Shown in pieces: positions 25,684 through 37,564 of a stretch of DNA of 64,000 nt. The notes below the pieces were generated by a model. The model worked only from the letters and a program-made list of their open reading frames with translations, had not been told where the DNA came from and searched no databases. A program made the position numbers and the translations under genes. How positions within the stretch are numbered: position 1 is the first letter of the stretch; the number at the start of each line of letters is the position of its first letter. The DNA lies in contig JAOVFP010000009.1 of NCBI GenBank assembly GCA_025738555.1, forward strand, positions 3,968,001 through 4,032,000, in the 5' to 3' direction. The stretch is from Cyathus striatus (Eukaryota > Basidiomycota > Agaricomycetes > Agaricales > Nidulariaceae).

Positions 25684-26279
25684 TAGTGTTGCTGCCGCTC
25701 AGTTCCGCTCAGTTTAGCTCAGCTTTCGTGGCTCAGGTACTACAGGTAGCTCAGCTCATGAGCGGAGCTGTTAAGGTTTGGGTCGCTTCTCCAGCTTACC
25801 GCTTAGCTTTGGCTAAGCCACAGCTCAGTCTGTTCACCGCAAGTTACTAAATACGTAGCTCAGCGGAATAGAGAATGGGCGTTTGAAAGGCGCTTAGAAG
25901 CTAATTTGACGCAGCGCGTACCTTTTAGATAATAGCCCGAAAAACTGTTAAATTTGCATGTGAGGTAGCATTTTTATGTTCATTCCATCGAGCTTGCTTG
26001 AGCTCAATGCTATTATGCATGTGTGAATATATCTATATGTAAAAAGGAAGTTATGAATGAAAATAACGGAAGATTAAGTGATACATGGTATTTGCTCAAC
26101 GAGATTCAGAAATGAAAATTACATAAGCTGTAGCTTAGCGGGCTCATAGCCGACGTGGAGCGGCTCCTAGCTGAGCTAGAGCTGTCCGAGTCCAGCTCTC
26201 GTGAGACCTGCTCAGCTCTGCTCATTTTCGGCTCAGCTCACCGGCTCGTGGCTTTGGAGCCAAGCGGACGGCAACACTA
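25684..26279. mobile_element. hAT-type MITE nested inside the larger element
   Basis: 596 bases with ends TAGTGTTGCTGCCGCTCAG and, in reverse, TAGTGTTGCCGTCCGCTTGG, flanked by exact 8-base duplications GCACTCAC at 25676-25683 and 26280-26287. End sequence and TSD length fit the hAT superfamily. The interior has no open frame but is rich in AGCTCAG/CTGAGCT copies. The target lies in a CACTCAC motif of the host element. Confidence 0.93.
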
Positions 26280-27542
26280 GCACTCACGCACAATTTATGG
26301 TAAATATGCGTGAGCGTGAAAAGAAATACCTATCACGCTCATACTTAAACTGGGTTGGCTTGGGTGAGAACTGGCATTAGTATGATATTTAATACTTTTT
26401 AGAATAGATCATAAGGATATGCTATAGTACATCTTTTGGATAATAGTAGTTTCTCAATTACTTAAATATTGCTTCACGCTCACTTAAATATTATTCACGC
26501 TCACATATAAATTATTCATGCACAGGGTCGAATTTCCACGCGCAGACCCTGAGCGTGCATGCTCAACTCACGCTCACTTTTGTGTGTGCCCGGAATTTTC
26601 TTGCTGCCCCATGTAGAGCTCATAGAGGTTTTAAACATATACTTCAATTTACATATGTACATATTCTTGTTAAGTATGCCTCAATGCTAACCTTGATTCT
26701 ATACTTTATAGGCTGGTGGTTATTATGACTCAATCAACCCTACTCTTCATTACCATACGCAAATGGAAAATAGTACCTGATCGCTCTCACCCACTCATTA
26801 CCTTGGTCATCAGAGATTCTGCCTGGATATGGATTCTATTCTGTGGTTAGCATTTCGTTCTCTCTCAAACATAATAAAAGTTTCTCACAACCTTATCAAG
26901 GGATATTTTTGGCTAACAGGCCTTACTTGAAGATGGCTGCCGTTATTAGAATTGATATATCTTTCATGTGTGTGTACATCTTGTTGCGTTTTGTCTATGG
27001 AGTTTTCATGAGTTAAATGAAATGTTGCCACTAGGTGGCCTACTGCGATTATGTCTATTGCAGTATGTCATTGTTAGCCTCACCTAATGTATTCCTTTAC
27101 ACTCACCGCTTTTTCAAGGTATGTAAGATTGTAATTAATATGCAGAAGCTAAAAGTAGAGACCCCCATCGATGAAAGTGTATATTTAACATCGCATATAT
27201 CACTGCCTGATGAATCTACCAGGATATCACAATGCGAAATTTTTGCATAGTTGTGTTTCAGGGTTATATATTCACTTGCATTAATATAAACGTATATAAT
27301 ATTTGTTCATCAACTTAGTCTTAGTGAATGTAGTTGGTACTTGTGAGAAAGCAATCTGGGGGGCCTAGAATCGGGATTTGGAATCACTAGACCTCATGCC
27401 ACGAGCTGCGGCCCATGAGGCAGTGATCTACTGATGTAATCAGCCATTGTTATCGTTTCGTCCTGATACATACTACCTGACTATCAGAGCAGTGGTGTAC
27501 TTATTCCTCTTTCCCACTCTCACCCATTGTCATTCACTGCTC

Positions 27543-29070
27543 ATGTCACAAGTGCCTGTAGTTTTTCTTACTTCTGAGCTCTTTCAAGAGATAGTATGTC
27601 ACCTAGCGAGTCGAATCATATTTTTAAATCAGCTAGTTTCTTAGACTTTAGCACGTATGGTGGTCTTACATCCAAATGATCCAATAGATACCTGCATCAC
27701 TTCCAGTTTTGCACCTTGTTTGCAAATCATTCAACAATTCTGTAATCCCACAGATGTTTTCTAATCTTACTATTTGCTTAAAGGAAGAGAAGAGCAATGT
27801 CCTGTTGGCTCTGTTGAATGCCATTGCTGACAGGAAACATTCTTGTGTGGTTCATGCAAAATCAGTCATCATTCGAGACCATGGTTACTCTTTTAGTCCA
27901 CCTAGGAAGGATTCAGTTTTTCAAATATTTAATCAATATCACACAAAGGTAAAAAAGTTGCTACCTGTGGTGATAAGCGGCTTCTAAAATGCAATGTCAG
28001 TTACGTGAGTCCACAATAATTTAATATTTGACTGTTCATTTGATAAATTTTCAGCATAAGGTGGACCATTTCAGATAATTCACTTGATTGGAGCAGAGAC
28101 TGTGTGGTAGCTGGAATTATTTCCATGAAATCACTGAAGGCACTTAAGCTGAACAAGCAGTCCACAAATCACAGCTGGGACATATGCTTACAGATATTAC
28201 CATCCCTCAATGAGCTTGTGATTCAGTGTTACAAAGGCTTATCGACTTCTGGTGGAGAAATCCAAGGGATTCCTGAACTAATTGAAATGTCTTCAGAATC
28301 ATTACGAAACCTTGGACTTCATGTCAGTGTACATGGCAAGCCTCAGTCTTTGGAACCTCTTCTTTCAAGTGTATCAACATTACAAATCAAGCACCTCACA
28401 CTTTCAGGCTTTTTTGTTCCGCATCACAGCAAAATTATTTCACATTTTCGATCATTGGTATCTTTATCTCTGACAACGATCATCAGTAAAAGGTTGAAGG
28501 ATGGTGACTACTTCTGGGATGCGTTGAAAGGCGAGAAGATACACCTGAAGGAGATCACACTAAATGAGCCGAACAATGGCTTCATACAGTATTTAAAATC
28601 TTATGCTGGACTGAAGAGTCTTGCTATACTTTGTACTCGAGGGTTTGACAAGTGTCAATCAGATAGAATTGCACTTTCAGTATATGCCAAAGCTCTATCT
28701 ACCCACTCCAACACTCTCGAGAAGCTCTCAATTATGCCTATTTATGAAGGAAACTGGTGTTTCAGAGAGCATGCTGTTCAGTACTTGTCACAGCTTCGTG
28801 AGCTGGTATATCTCACCATTTCCATTATGGATTGCCCTATGAACCTCGCGATTACTACCCCCTCTTCACTCCCTTACCTGATCAATAGGATTCATAGTAT
28901 GGTAGATACCCAGTCATACCCCGTGGTGTGTTCGTTCAACTACTTAAATGTGATGATCTATTTATCTTTCTTGAATTTTTACCTGCCAGATGCAGCTAAT
29001 GGAGACTGTTTGCATCCTTCCAAAGCTCCTTGTACTTACCATCCATGGAGCCGAACTTGAATTGAATTGA
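27543..29070 (+). CDS. F-box / leucine-rich-repeat-like protein
   Basis: Probable substrate-recognition subunit of an SCF ubiquitin ligase. Exon 1 starts MSQVPVVFLTSELFQEIVCH; after a GT..CAATAG intron the F-box continues IPASLPVLHLVCKSFNNSV, giving the usual ELFxEIxxHL...LxLVCKSF pattern. The rest is leucine-rich with repeated L..L.L.. blocks (LKALKLNKQS, LNELVIQCYKGL, LRNLGLHVSV, LKSLAILC, LVYLTISIMDC), as in fungal F-box/LRR proteins. A last intron (about 28925-28989) joins to MQLMETVCILPKLLVLTIHG and a TGA at 29068-29070. An in-frame TAA at 27985-27987 precedes NAMSVT and must be removed by splicing or is a nonsense mutation; I could not decide. Such genes are often multigene, fast-evolving families in basidiomycetes. 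Confidence 0.72.
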
Positions 29071-29935
29071 GACTTGATCATGTGCAGCTCAGGGCATAAA
29101 AGCATTGTCCCAATTGAAATACAAATAGATAAGCAAGTCACCTCATATGGACCAATGAATCCTACACAATACAGATTCACTATTAAAAATAAAGATATAT
29201 ATTATTCTTTGAAACAATGAGGGGACAGGGAATTTTGGAACCAGAATTGATTAATCATTAGCTTTAACAAGGATCATGTATCAGTTTACAAAAAGATATA
29301 GTTAAACTTGCTTATTGGTGACAACTGAGCCTGCATGTCCTTTACTTTGATGCATAGCAGAAGGTGGAACTTTGGGTTCATTCAGATGGAGCCACTGTTG
29401 GAGAATTGTGCTGTAAGTGTTTAGGTGTGTTAGTAGACTGACTCATGGGCAATGTAAAGGTGATGGTGAACTTGACACCTAAACAAAGAAATAAAATGTG
29501 AGTCAGTGAACATCGGTTTGGGATTGCAAGGAACTCAATACAGGGAATTTATAGTAAAAACATTACTAAATGTAGATTAACCTGTAAGACAGAAATTAAA
29601 GGGTCCTGGAGATAAGTACCAAGAGGAAAGGGACAAAATGTAAGCTACGAGTAAAGAGGACAGAGAGAATGAAAATGAGATGTAAAAGAAAATAGGGAAA
29701 AAAATTGGAACAGCATGCATACTGTGGATTAATATCAACGTTATGTGTTACATTGTCAACTTGTGACTATCAATCAACTGAGGTCTGAGTTCAACTTCCA
29801 TCTTCCAACCCTGTGCTACCCTCCTGCCTTTCGCCCTCCTTCCCCCCTATTCTCCAGTTTGAGCATTGATACTATAACATGTTAACATGTAATGTACATC
29901 ACTTCATGACACATGTTAAAGGGGGAGCTTGATGA
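29071..29935. other. Intergenic, no gene seen
   Basis: AT-rich and almost free of CpG. It separates the F-box gene from the 3' end of the Helitron. No open frame or repeat structure of note. Confidence 0.5.
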
Positions 29936-29991
29936 ATCCTAGTTTTTAGGATATATATATTCATGTGAACAAAATAACTTTATTTATACAT

Positions 29992-30010
29992 GGTGCCCCT
30001 TTGGGGCACC
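29992..30010 (-). repeat. Hairpin near the Helitron 3' end
   Basis: GGTGCCCC/GGGGCACC arms with a 3-base loop, 27 bases beyond the helicase stop codon. Helitrons carry a hairpin shortly before the 3' terminus. On the minus strand it is preceded by AACCCA, like the other palindromes at 37767 and 50973. Confidence 0.75.
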
Positions 30011-30036
30011 TGGGTTTAAATAAGTACATTAATTTT

Positions 30037-33000
30037 CTACAAATCATTGAATACAAATTCACTTAAATCCATTCCATATGTATTTAATTCAAATCCTAAT
30101 CTTTCTTGTCTCTCATTGTCTTCTCTAAGCATGTGCATCATTACAGTTTCATCTTTTCTTTGAAGGCGACTGTGAGGGAATGATGAATGAAAGGCAAGTC
30201 CACCTAAAGTTTTGACATGTGAAATGGCTACAAATGAAAGACCATTGACAAATTCTTTTGGACCTAAGTCAATGGTAGCTTATTGCAATGTTAAACCCTG
30301 GCTTTTGTGAACAGTAATTGCCCAAGCCAAAGTTAGAGGTGGCTGTGTGTGAGACATTTGTTTCTGAGTTTTGCTCTCCCATCGAGCAGTAACAGGTGTA
30401 ATTGGTACTGAAGAAGAATCTAAGTCTGTCCATTGAGGGATTGTAGGACCTGAGATATAAAAGTAAGTAATTTGAATTAAAGAAAATCTAAATATCACAT
30501 ACCTGAATATCCTTCACATGATACAAATACAACTGCTAGCAAGTCACCTCTTTGAGGATTAGAAAGTGGATTATACCAAATTCTTTTCACAATACCTTGT
30601 GCACCATTTACCAGTCCTGTAATTATGTAGGATTGAATCTAGTATCAAAAAATTACAATGTTAAAACTTAAAATTACCTTTTGCAGTCCAGAGATTTCTT
30701 GTAATCATTATTCTTGCACCTTCACACAAAAGAATTTCAGGGTCAAGCCCTTCAGCATCCTCTTCAGAGGCCTTTTTAGCTTCCACACAATTATTCTTGG
30801 CTAAACAATGAACTACAGGCTTGCCCAGTAGTGCAAGTCTTCTTATATTTAGCAGGGAAACTGATTCATGAGTTGGAAGAAGGTGCAGAGCATCATTGAA
30901 GAGCAAGTGTTCTTCAGGTGTAAGATGATCCTAGAAACATGTTGAGAAGAGATCATAGTCAGCTGGAGTGGTGGAATATGTGCACAAACAAAGAAGTGCA
31001 TCACAAAAGGCGATTTGTAATGGATCATCTCCTGCTTGACAAAAAACTGTCTTTAAGGTAATAGATTGTGTAAATGATTCATAGGCATGTCTTCCTTCTG
31101 AGGATAATCCAGATTGGTCACTGGATATTTCAGAGGAATATAAAGGAGAATCACCAACAGGAGGAAGCTGAGCAAAGTCACCAAAAATAATAATTCCAAT
31201 TCCACCAAACATTTCTGCAGCTCTACTTGGATATGCTTGACACAAACAGCAATCAATTCGACCCATGCTAGTATGGCCAACCATTGACTTCTCATCTAGT
31301 ATAAAAAGTTGAACATCCTTCCAATGTGTTTGAAAGTGAGTAAGAGAAGCTTGGGATAGTTGACTAAAGGTTCCTTTAACAGGAATCATGCAATCAAAAT
31401 TTATAGTGCAGCCACGAATGCCAAAAGCTGCCACACCTGTTGGAGCCATATGAATTACAGGATCAGATATAGCATCAGAAAATAAATTGTGAATTGCTGT
31501 TGAAATTGCCCAAATAATGAAGGACTTTTCAGTACCAGCTGTGCCATCAATATTTAGATGAAGTGGAGAAGAATGTTCACCACCATGTATAATTTTTTTG
31601 ATATAAGCCATAACCTGTAAAAAAACTTTTTGCTGATCCCCTTTAAGCTGGTAATAGTCTACTTCTGGAAGAGTCTGTATGGGATCATTTGGTGACTCCT
31701 TTAATCTTCCTGTAAGCCAGACAGTAGCTTCTTCTAAAATATTAATTTCAGGAGTGTGAGAAATCCAGTCATACTCCAAATCTAAATCATGTCGTCCTAA
31801 ATTTCTAGTAATAGATTCTGTAACTTGATTTGGACCACATGCAGCTTCTAGCATCCATTCAGCAAGGTAAGGTTCATCTTCATTATCCTCATCATGTAAA
31901 GACTCTGAGTCTGATTCATCACTTTCAATATCTGAATCATTGGTCTCAGACAATTGAAGTGAAAGAGTATCATCAAAGTGAATATGATGAAGATCAAGAC
32001 AGTAAGTGCCATATGCAGTTCTCCAATCTGGACAACCATTTAAAAGATCTTCTACTTTTTGAAATGGATGATGAAGGTTCATTCTTGCATAGCAATATTT
32101 CTCATATGTTTCTGTGTCACTTGGATCAGGTTTATATTGAGGCCAAATTGACACAACATAAGGTTTGGCCTGTCTTTTTCCATGCTTAATATATTGTTCA
32201 CTTCTCCAACCCCAGTTTGTAGCAAAGTCAAGCAAAGTAATGCTTTGCAAATCATCAGTGGGTGGACATTTAATGTAGTGTTGCAAAACACCAAGTTTCT
32301 CCACATTGGACCTAGTAAAGTTCACAAGGAAACTTTCATCTGTGTCAATACAGACATTTCGAGGAACTTGAGAAGAATGAGTTAATGGACACCCAAGAAG
32401 AATGTGGCAAGTTTTCTGAGCAGATATATCACACTCAGACACAAATGTGGAGAGAGTCTTCTGATATGCCACTCCTGCATGATCTGTATTTTCAAGGCAT
32501 GAAATTGCAGTTTGTAATGCTTGCTGATGGCCAGAAGAAACACTCTCTCCTTTGCTTGCATATTTTGCTGCATATGAAACAACTGCCTCATGGTTAATTA
32601 CTGGGCAACAATCAATATTTGCTTGCCAACCCAAAATAAATCCAATATTGTGTGGATTTAGTATTGCATCATTGCGCTTGGGATGATACTCTGCAAAATC
32701 CTGTCCAGGTTCTTTGCTGTATACAGATGCATTTCTACATTGTTTAGGAAATCCAAACTGACAAAATATTTCACAAGTGTCTTTTTTCTTTCTTTGACAA
32801 TAGGAAGGAGTGCATTTTGTATGGCATTGAAGATGATTCAGCATTTCAGCTAGTTCATGTTTGGTATCTTTTAGTGTGTTGAACAATTGTGCTGATGGAT
32901 GTATATCAGCTGGTTGAAGATATGAATCAGGATTCCAAGTAGAAATGTGATTATCCCAAAAGTCAAGCCATTTCTGCACTTCCACATGGTTAGAAATGTC

Positions 33001-35382
33001 CAATGTATCAACTGATGGTGCATCATTTAGCCACAAAAATCCATGAACATGACTGCTTCCATGATGTTGCCATTCATAACACCACCAGAAATCTTTAACA
33101 TTCCACTTGAGCTGAAGATACACCTTAAAAAAAATTTCCCAACATTTTTGAAAGTAATAAGCAGCAATTGCTGGATTGTTATTGAGATTGTTCATGCATG
33201 TGTGATAAGAATGAGCATTTTCTGGTTCTTCTGCATTATAATTTGGCATATGCTTGTGTAAATCTGGCCACTGTATATCTGCTGAAGAAGCAGTAATAAA
33301 CAAATGAGGTGTGCCACATTCTGGAGAGTGAATTTGTGCAATGAGATCTCTTTGAGCCTTTTGCCAGAAGGGTTTTGATCCTTGAAGCTTTTCTGCAGCA
33401 TGGGATAAGCAATTCATAAGCCCAACGGCCACCTTTGTAGCATATTAAGTGTGCAGCCCATTCAGCCATAGTCATTTTTTTATCATGGGATGCATGATAA
33501 TCAGCTTTGCCAGTTGGAAATAGTGTAGGAAATGCATCAATAGCAATCTTTTCTGCAGTGTATTCATTGATAGGAGTTCCATGAATATGTGGAATAGTTA
33601 GAATTATATCACTATTATTATTCATTGCTGCCATTCTAAGTTGCTCCATCTCAGTTTGTGCTACTTGTACCTGAGGTACAAAACCATGTGAAAATAGAGG
33701 CTGTGATGGATCATTTGCAGAATTATCTGAACCTGCTTGTGGAGGACCCAAATCTTCTGGGAGATCAGGAATATCCTCAACTTGAAGAGTGTGAACATGA
33801 GTATGTACAGAAGCATCAACAGGCAGCTGATCCAATGCATGTTGATCAATCTTAACAGAATGTGTATGAAATGTAGGATGGTGTTGAGTTAGAAACTCCA
33901 ACAACTCTTGAATGACTGCTCTGCATACACAGAAATCCTTATAAATTTGATTATTTGTACCCTTCTCAGTGCCATGACAATGCATGATAATGACATCACA
34001 ATCTTCAGGTAGAAGAGGAAGATGTGTGTATAAGGTAAGAGTGTCACATGGAAAGTTGCAGATATGCCCAGTATATTTAAATTGCCCTCCATGTACTTGC
34101 CACAACTGAATAATAGTATGAATAGGAGATATTAACATCTCTTCCATTTGTGTTAATGGTTGAAGTCCAGGGGTTGCAGTGGAGAATTTTCAATGTGATC
34201 CTGTACTGCAGGTTGTAATAATGGAGAATTTGGTTGTAGTGGAGGGTGTTCAAAGTGCTCAGGTACTACAGGTTCAGGAATTTGATGTTCCAAGTCATTA
34301 ATTGCAGCTTGAGCAATTCATTGCTGATTTAACCATGCAGTGCATTCATGTCTTTTCCTTCTGCATTGTTCACAGGTTTGCATATCTCCAAAATCAACTT
34401 CATTAATCCAATGTCTAGCAGCAGTACACCAAAGCTGATTAGGATCAAATGGATGTATTTCATGTGCAATAGAACCTCGAACATGTCTATGCCATAAGCA
34501 CTGTTGAGGTGCCACTGGAGGTGGTGGATCTGGTAATGGATCTGGCAATGGAATTGGTAATGGAGGCAGCAACAGGTCCAGAAATGGATTTGGCAATGGG
34601 TCTGGTAACAGAGGTAATAAAGGAGGCAGCAGTAATGGGTTCAGAAATAGATTTGATAATGGACCTGGTGACAGGTCAGGTAGTGGATTTGGTGATGGAG
34701 GCAGTAATGGGCTCAGAAATAAGCCTGGTAATGGGTCCAGTAAAGGGTCTGGTAATGGAGGTGATAATGAAGGAAGTAATGGATCCAGAAATGTGTTAAG
34801 TAATGGAGGTGATAATGGAGGAAGTAATGGATCCAGAAATGTGTTTGGTAATGGGTCTGGTAAAGGGCCTACTAATTGTGGTGATAATGCATCAGGTGAT
34901 GGAGCATGTGAAGAAAGAGATGAATGAGGGGGTAATGGAGGTGAAGGGTACCCCAAAAAGAAACCTTGTGAAGACTGTGAAAGAGGAACAAACAGACATC
35001 TAGGTTGAGGAATCAATTTTTCATCAGAGTCCAAATCCATGTTGTCCAAATCTAATTGACTGGATTGCAAGTGAGCAGCAATTGGAGAGTGCAGTGGAAA
35101 ATTAATGCAAGTCCTTTTATTATGTTCTTCACAGGTTGCAGGTGTGGCAGGTGTACACTGTGAGTATGAACAACTTGCACTGTTTTGTAGTGTAGAGGGA
35201 ACTGTAGTTGAATTTGTAAACACTACAGAAATCTATAAGCAATAATTAAACTATATACCATTATTATGCTGATTTGTAGGAGTAAATGATGGTTGTGATG
35301 GCTGCAAAATTTGAGAGAGTGTTCTAGGATTCACTGGAGTTGGAAGAGGTATGCAAGATGGGCCAGAATTAGATTGAGACAT
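30037..35382 (-). pseudogene. Helitron Rep-helicase, several inactivating lesions
   Basis: Order from the 5' end: start near 35382 (MSQSNSGPSCIPLP); intron; a Pro/Leu-rich segment (about 34510-34900); a Cys/His-like cluster (CEQCRRKRHECTAW); Helitron N-terminal domain; Rep nuclease with HUH motif HVHGFLWL (near 33030) and YAAKYASK tyrosine motif (near 32570); PIF1-type SF1B helicase with Walker A GTAGTEKS, Walker B LFILDEKSM, FGDFAQLPPVGDSPLY and HKSQGLTL; stop at 30037-30039. Two introns (about 30624-30676 and 30455-30504) splice in frame. Lesions: TGA after CTAWLNQQ; frameshifts near 34165 and 33436; TAG at 30931-30933 where family members have Trp (STCF*DHLTPEE); TAA after GLTLQ near 30290; and Glu for Gly in Walker A. 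Certainly non-functional as read. Confidence 0.9.
34509..34900 (-). repeat. Pro/Leu-rich degenerate coding repeat in the Helitron
   Basis: Minus-strand coding repeats of PDPL, PPLSPPL and NTFLDPLLP, corresponding to plus-strand GGTAATGGATCTGG-like units. The repetition creates open frames on the opposite strand that are not genes. Confidence 0.8.
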
Positions 35383-35969
35383 TATTAAAGACTCAGAACA
35401 ATCTTGAAGCAGGAAATAGCAGTGGTAAACAAATCCCAAGTATTTTACACTTGCAACAGGGTTGAACCTGTGTTCTTTGTTATGTACTCAAGAGAATTCA
35501 CCTGAAGAAATCACCACAAGACAGCCTGCTGTGGAATTTTAAATTCCAGTGCTTATTGACACCTCTTTATCACCCCTTTTCTGTATAGACAGGTGGAAGT
35601 GAAGGTGAGAATGTAGTAAAAGATACTTAAGCACCAGCAATGACTATGGAGTGAGAGAGGTCCAGGCAAATCCAATTCAATAGAATGGAAATGCTTTTAT
35701 GCAATAGCAAACTGAGGCTATGCAGATAGACTTCACAACTCTGTAGGCTTGTTCTATTCATGTTTCACCTCTTAATTACTAACAAAGCCAGAAATTGCAC
35801 AACAGAAGCTATAAAGAAGTGTTATAGTAATGGAATAATGGAATGTAGAGAAGAAGAAAGTTATTGACAATGAGTGAACATCTGTTGATGATGGGAATGT
35901 GTATATACTTAAGGTTTGATAGTGCTTTTAGTGTTTTGCAGTGCAGACAGCACAAGTGCAATGCACAAA

Positions 35970-36115
35970 TTCAAGTGTTGTGGAGAAATCTGAGTGTGGT
36001 GGAGAAATCCAAGCATTGGCTGGCAAATCCAACAAGCATTTCAGACAAATCTGAGAATTGCGGAGAAATCCAAGCATGGTGGCAAAATCCAGATGTGCAT
36101 GCACAGCCACTACAC
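35970..36115 (+). repeat. Degenerate short repeats ending at a hairpin
   Basis: Imperfect copies of GTGGAGAAATCCAAGCATGG and GGCAAATCCA recur about six times, followed within 35 bases by the perfect hairpin at 36143-36160. No coding frame. Confidence 0.55.
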
Positions 36116-36142
36116 ATTTTCACTTGCCAATGCAGACAAATA

Positions 36143-36160
36143 GGGGGAGCAAGCTCCCCC
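36143..36160. repeat. Perfect hairpin GGGGGAGCAAGCTCCCCC
   Basis: Eight-base G/C-rich arms with a two-base AA loop in an otherwise AT-rich region. It could be a mobile-element terminus; there is no gene context for a terminator. Confidence 0.6.
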
Positions 36161-37560
36161 AATGAAAGTTACATTGGACATTACACCCTGTATGTTTCTT
36201 TTATCAATGTCTTCCAAAACCACCACTTACCAGGCATCTTGTCATTCTCATTATAGCATTGATTCTAACAGTCCATACACTCATAGTTATGTCACCATTG
36301 CCTCAGCTCACTCTTAGGCATACTTGTCTACATGCGACACTGTCTGACTTTCCATACCCAAGCTTCTTCCTGGACTTATGAAGCTTGAGCCCACTATTGA
36401 AGAACTGAAATCTTGCAGTGTTGCTAGGGCCAGTGCTACACTTTGTCTAGTCAACAAAATTCTGGAAGAGAGCAATGCCCACAAGGTTTGTGAGGACATG
36501 AGGAGGGTGAAGATCTGCAATTACCGGTTCTCACTCACCTATGGTACCAGGTCTGAAAGACTCATTGGCATTGGATGTGGTATATGAGCATAAACCCATA
36601 TGCCCATTGCTTTTTACTTATTTTCTTGCATCTTAACTAACAATTCTTCCATTACTCCCTGATGCAGTGATCCACACTCCTGAGAGCACTTATCCCCTTA
36701 TGATGTGGTGGTGGAGGTTGTACTGTGTAGGCACAACTGGACCGAATACACTACCTGCAGTTGACCTGCATACTTCTGTACTGTTTTGATTCTTCTTTTG
36801 AATGGTCCCAGGCCAATGTAAATTGTGTATGTTATCCTTCCATTGTTCATACACTCAACTTACGTTTCACAGCAATGACAGCACAATTGTCAATATTGTC
36901 AATGCTCAGCAGCACAGTCCTATCCTCCCTCCTTCCTCATCCGCATCAATATTAAGTGGACTGCACTCTCCTCCTTCCCTTGACCTCAACCCCTCCTCTT
37001 TGCCTTCTTTGGCAAGCTCGATTCCAATTGCAAACACTATGCTCTCAAGTGTCTCTCTTCTCACTGCACCAGGTCCAGTTGTACTGGTGCATGAGTTCAC
37101 AGACAACAGTGGTTGTGATGAGTGCAAGTGTGAGGTCACATAGTCAGAGTGCAGCAAGTATTATAACTGGGGCAAGGAGGGTGCAGGTGGGTGATAGTGT
37201 GGTTGTGGCAGTTCAATTGGGAACAGGGGTGTTGATCGGTTTGCAGGGTAGTCAGGTAGAGTAGGGGCATAGGGTAGGGTGGTTAAGTGACAGATGGGTC
37301 ATGTCCTGACTCACAAGTGGGAGTGAGTCAATGTAGGAGTGGAATATGCATATGTTTCAGCTCATGCACATTATCACACATTTGGCATAGAGTGAGGTGT
37401 CATCAGGAAAGTGGGCAGTGTTGAGTGATAACTTGTATATACTTTTAGCTTGATAATGAAATTGTGTATAGCTGTAGCATTGCTTTTAATTCAGGTATGA
37501 AACAAAAAATCAGGCTTCAATCTCAGTGGTGCTATTTAGGATGATTCACAATGCATGATG
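36161..37560. other. No recognised gene
   Basis: CpG-poor. Open frames of 60-110 codons on both strands around 36380-36590 and 36800-37260 overlap one another and show no domain. I see no supportable feature. Confidence 0.45.
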
Positions 37561-37564
37561 TCTC

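Larger units (their letters stand above)
24730..26610. mobile_element. 1,881-base inverted-repeat element full of CACGCTCA motifs
   Basis: Bounded by ATGTAG target duplications at 24724-24729 and 26611-26616. Terminal inverted repeats of about 50 bases: both ends read GAAAATTCCGGGCAC, then CACAAAAGTGAGCGT, then TTGAGCATGC inward. The interior has no long open frame and instead carries many copies of CACGCTCA and variants (CACACTCA, CATGCTCA) on both strands. Non-autonomous. The superfamily is uncertain; the TSD is 6 bases. It interrupts an exon of the membrane protein gene and is itself interrupted at 25684-26279. Confidence 0.92.
23996..27250 (+). pseudogene. DUF6533-type membrane protein gene split by a transposon
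   Basis: Agaricomycete multi-pass membrane protein of unknown function. Exon 1 (23996-24056) and exon 2 (from 24116) join in frame to give the first segment with ALALLIWDFIVNIEDEW. A third exon has KFGYLYVKYFTIV. The exon ending at 24544 (LWFLIVLWCSYSLVVVF...LIMLR) joins across a GTGTGT..CATAG intron to VYALYGKDKKV at 24600, the family hallmark. At 24730 the frame meets a 1,881-base element; if that and one 6-base target copy are ignored, ...LDATCR continues as AHRGFKHILQFTYVHILV. Later pieces are MTQSTLLFITIRKW...HPLITLVIRDS and, after an intron with a GTATGT donor, VCKIVINMQKLK to a stop near 27250. A TGA follows EDEWRCI in exon 2 unless a weak GTGCAT donor is used. Family call firm; some joins tentative. 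Confidence 0.78.
29936..35450 (-). mobile_element. Helitron (rolling-circle transposon), decayed
   Basis: Defined by its Rep-helicase coding region. A perfect hairpin GGTGCCCCTTTGGGGCACC at 29992-30010 lies just past the stop codon, as expected near a Helitron 3' end, and a CTAG occurs at about 29939-29942. The 5' terminus (expected to start TC) was not found, so the right boundary is approximate. Confidence 0.8.

Noticed and set aside
31830..32597. Open frames on the plus strand across the Helitron helicase
   Set aside because: Overlap the minus-strand Rep-helicase; no domain of their own.
34509..35003. Plus-strand open frames with repeated MEVIMEEVMD-like sequence
   Set aside because: Antisense shadow of the Pro/Leu-rich coding repeat of the Helitron.
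36378..36587. Plus-strand frame MKLEPTIEELKS as a gene
   Set aside because: No supporting exon, domain or homologue recognised; the CpG-poor repeat context makes chance likely.
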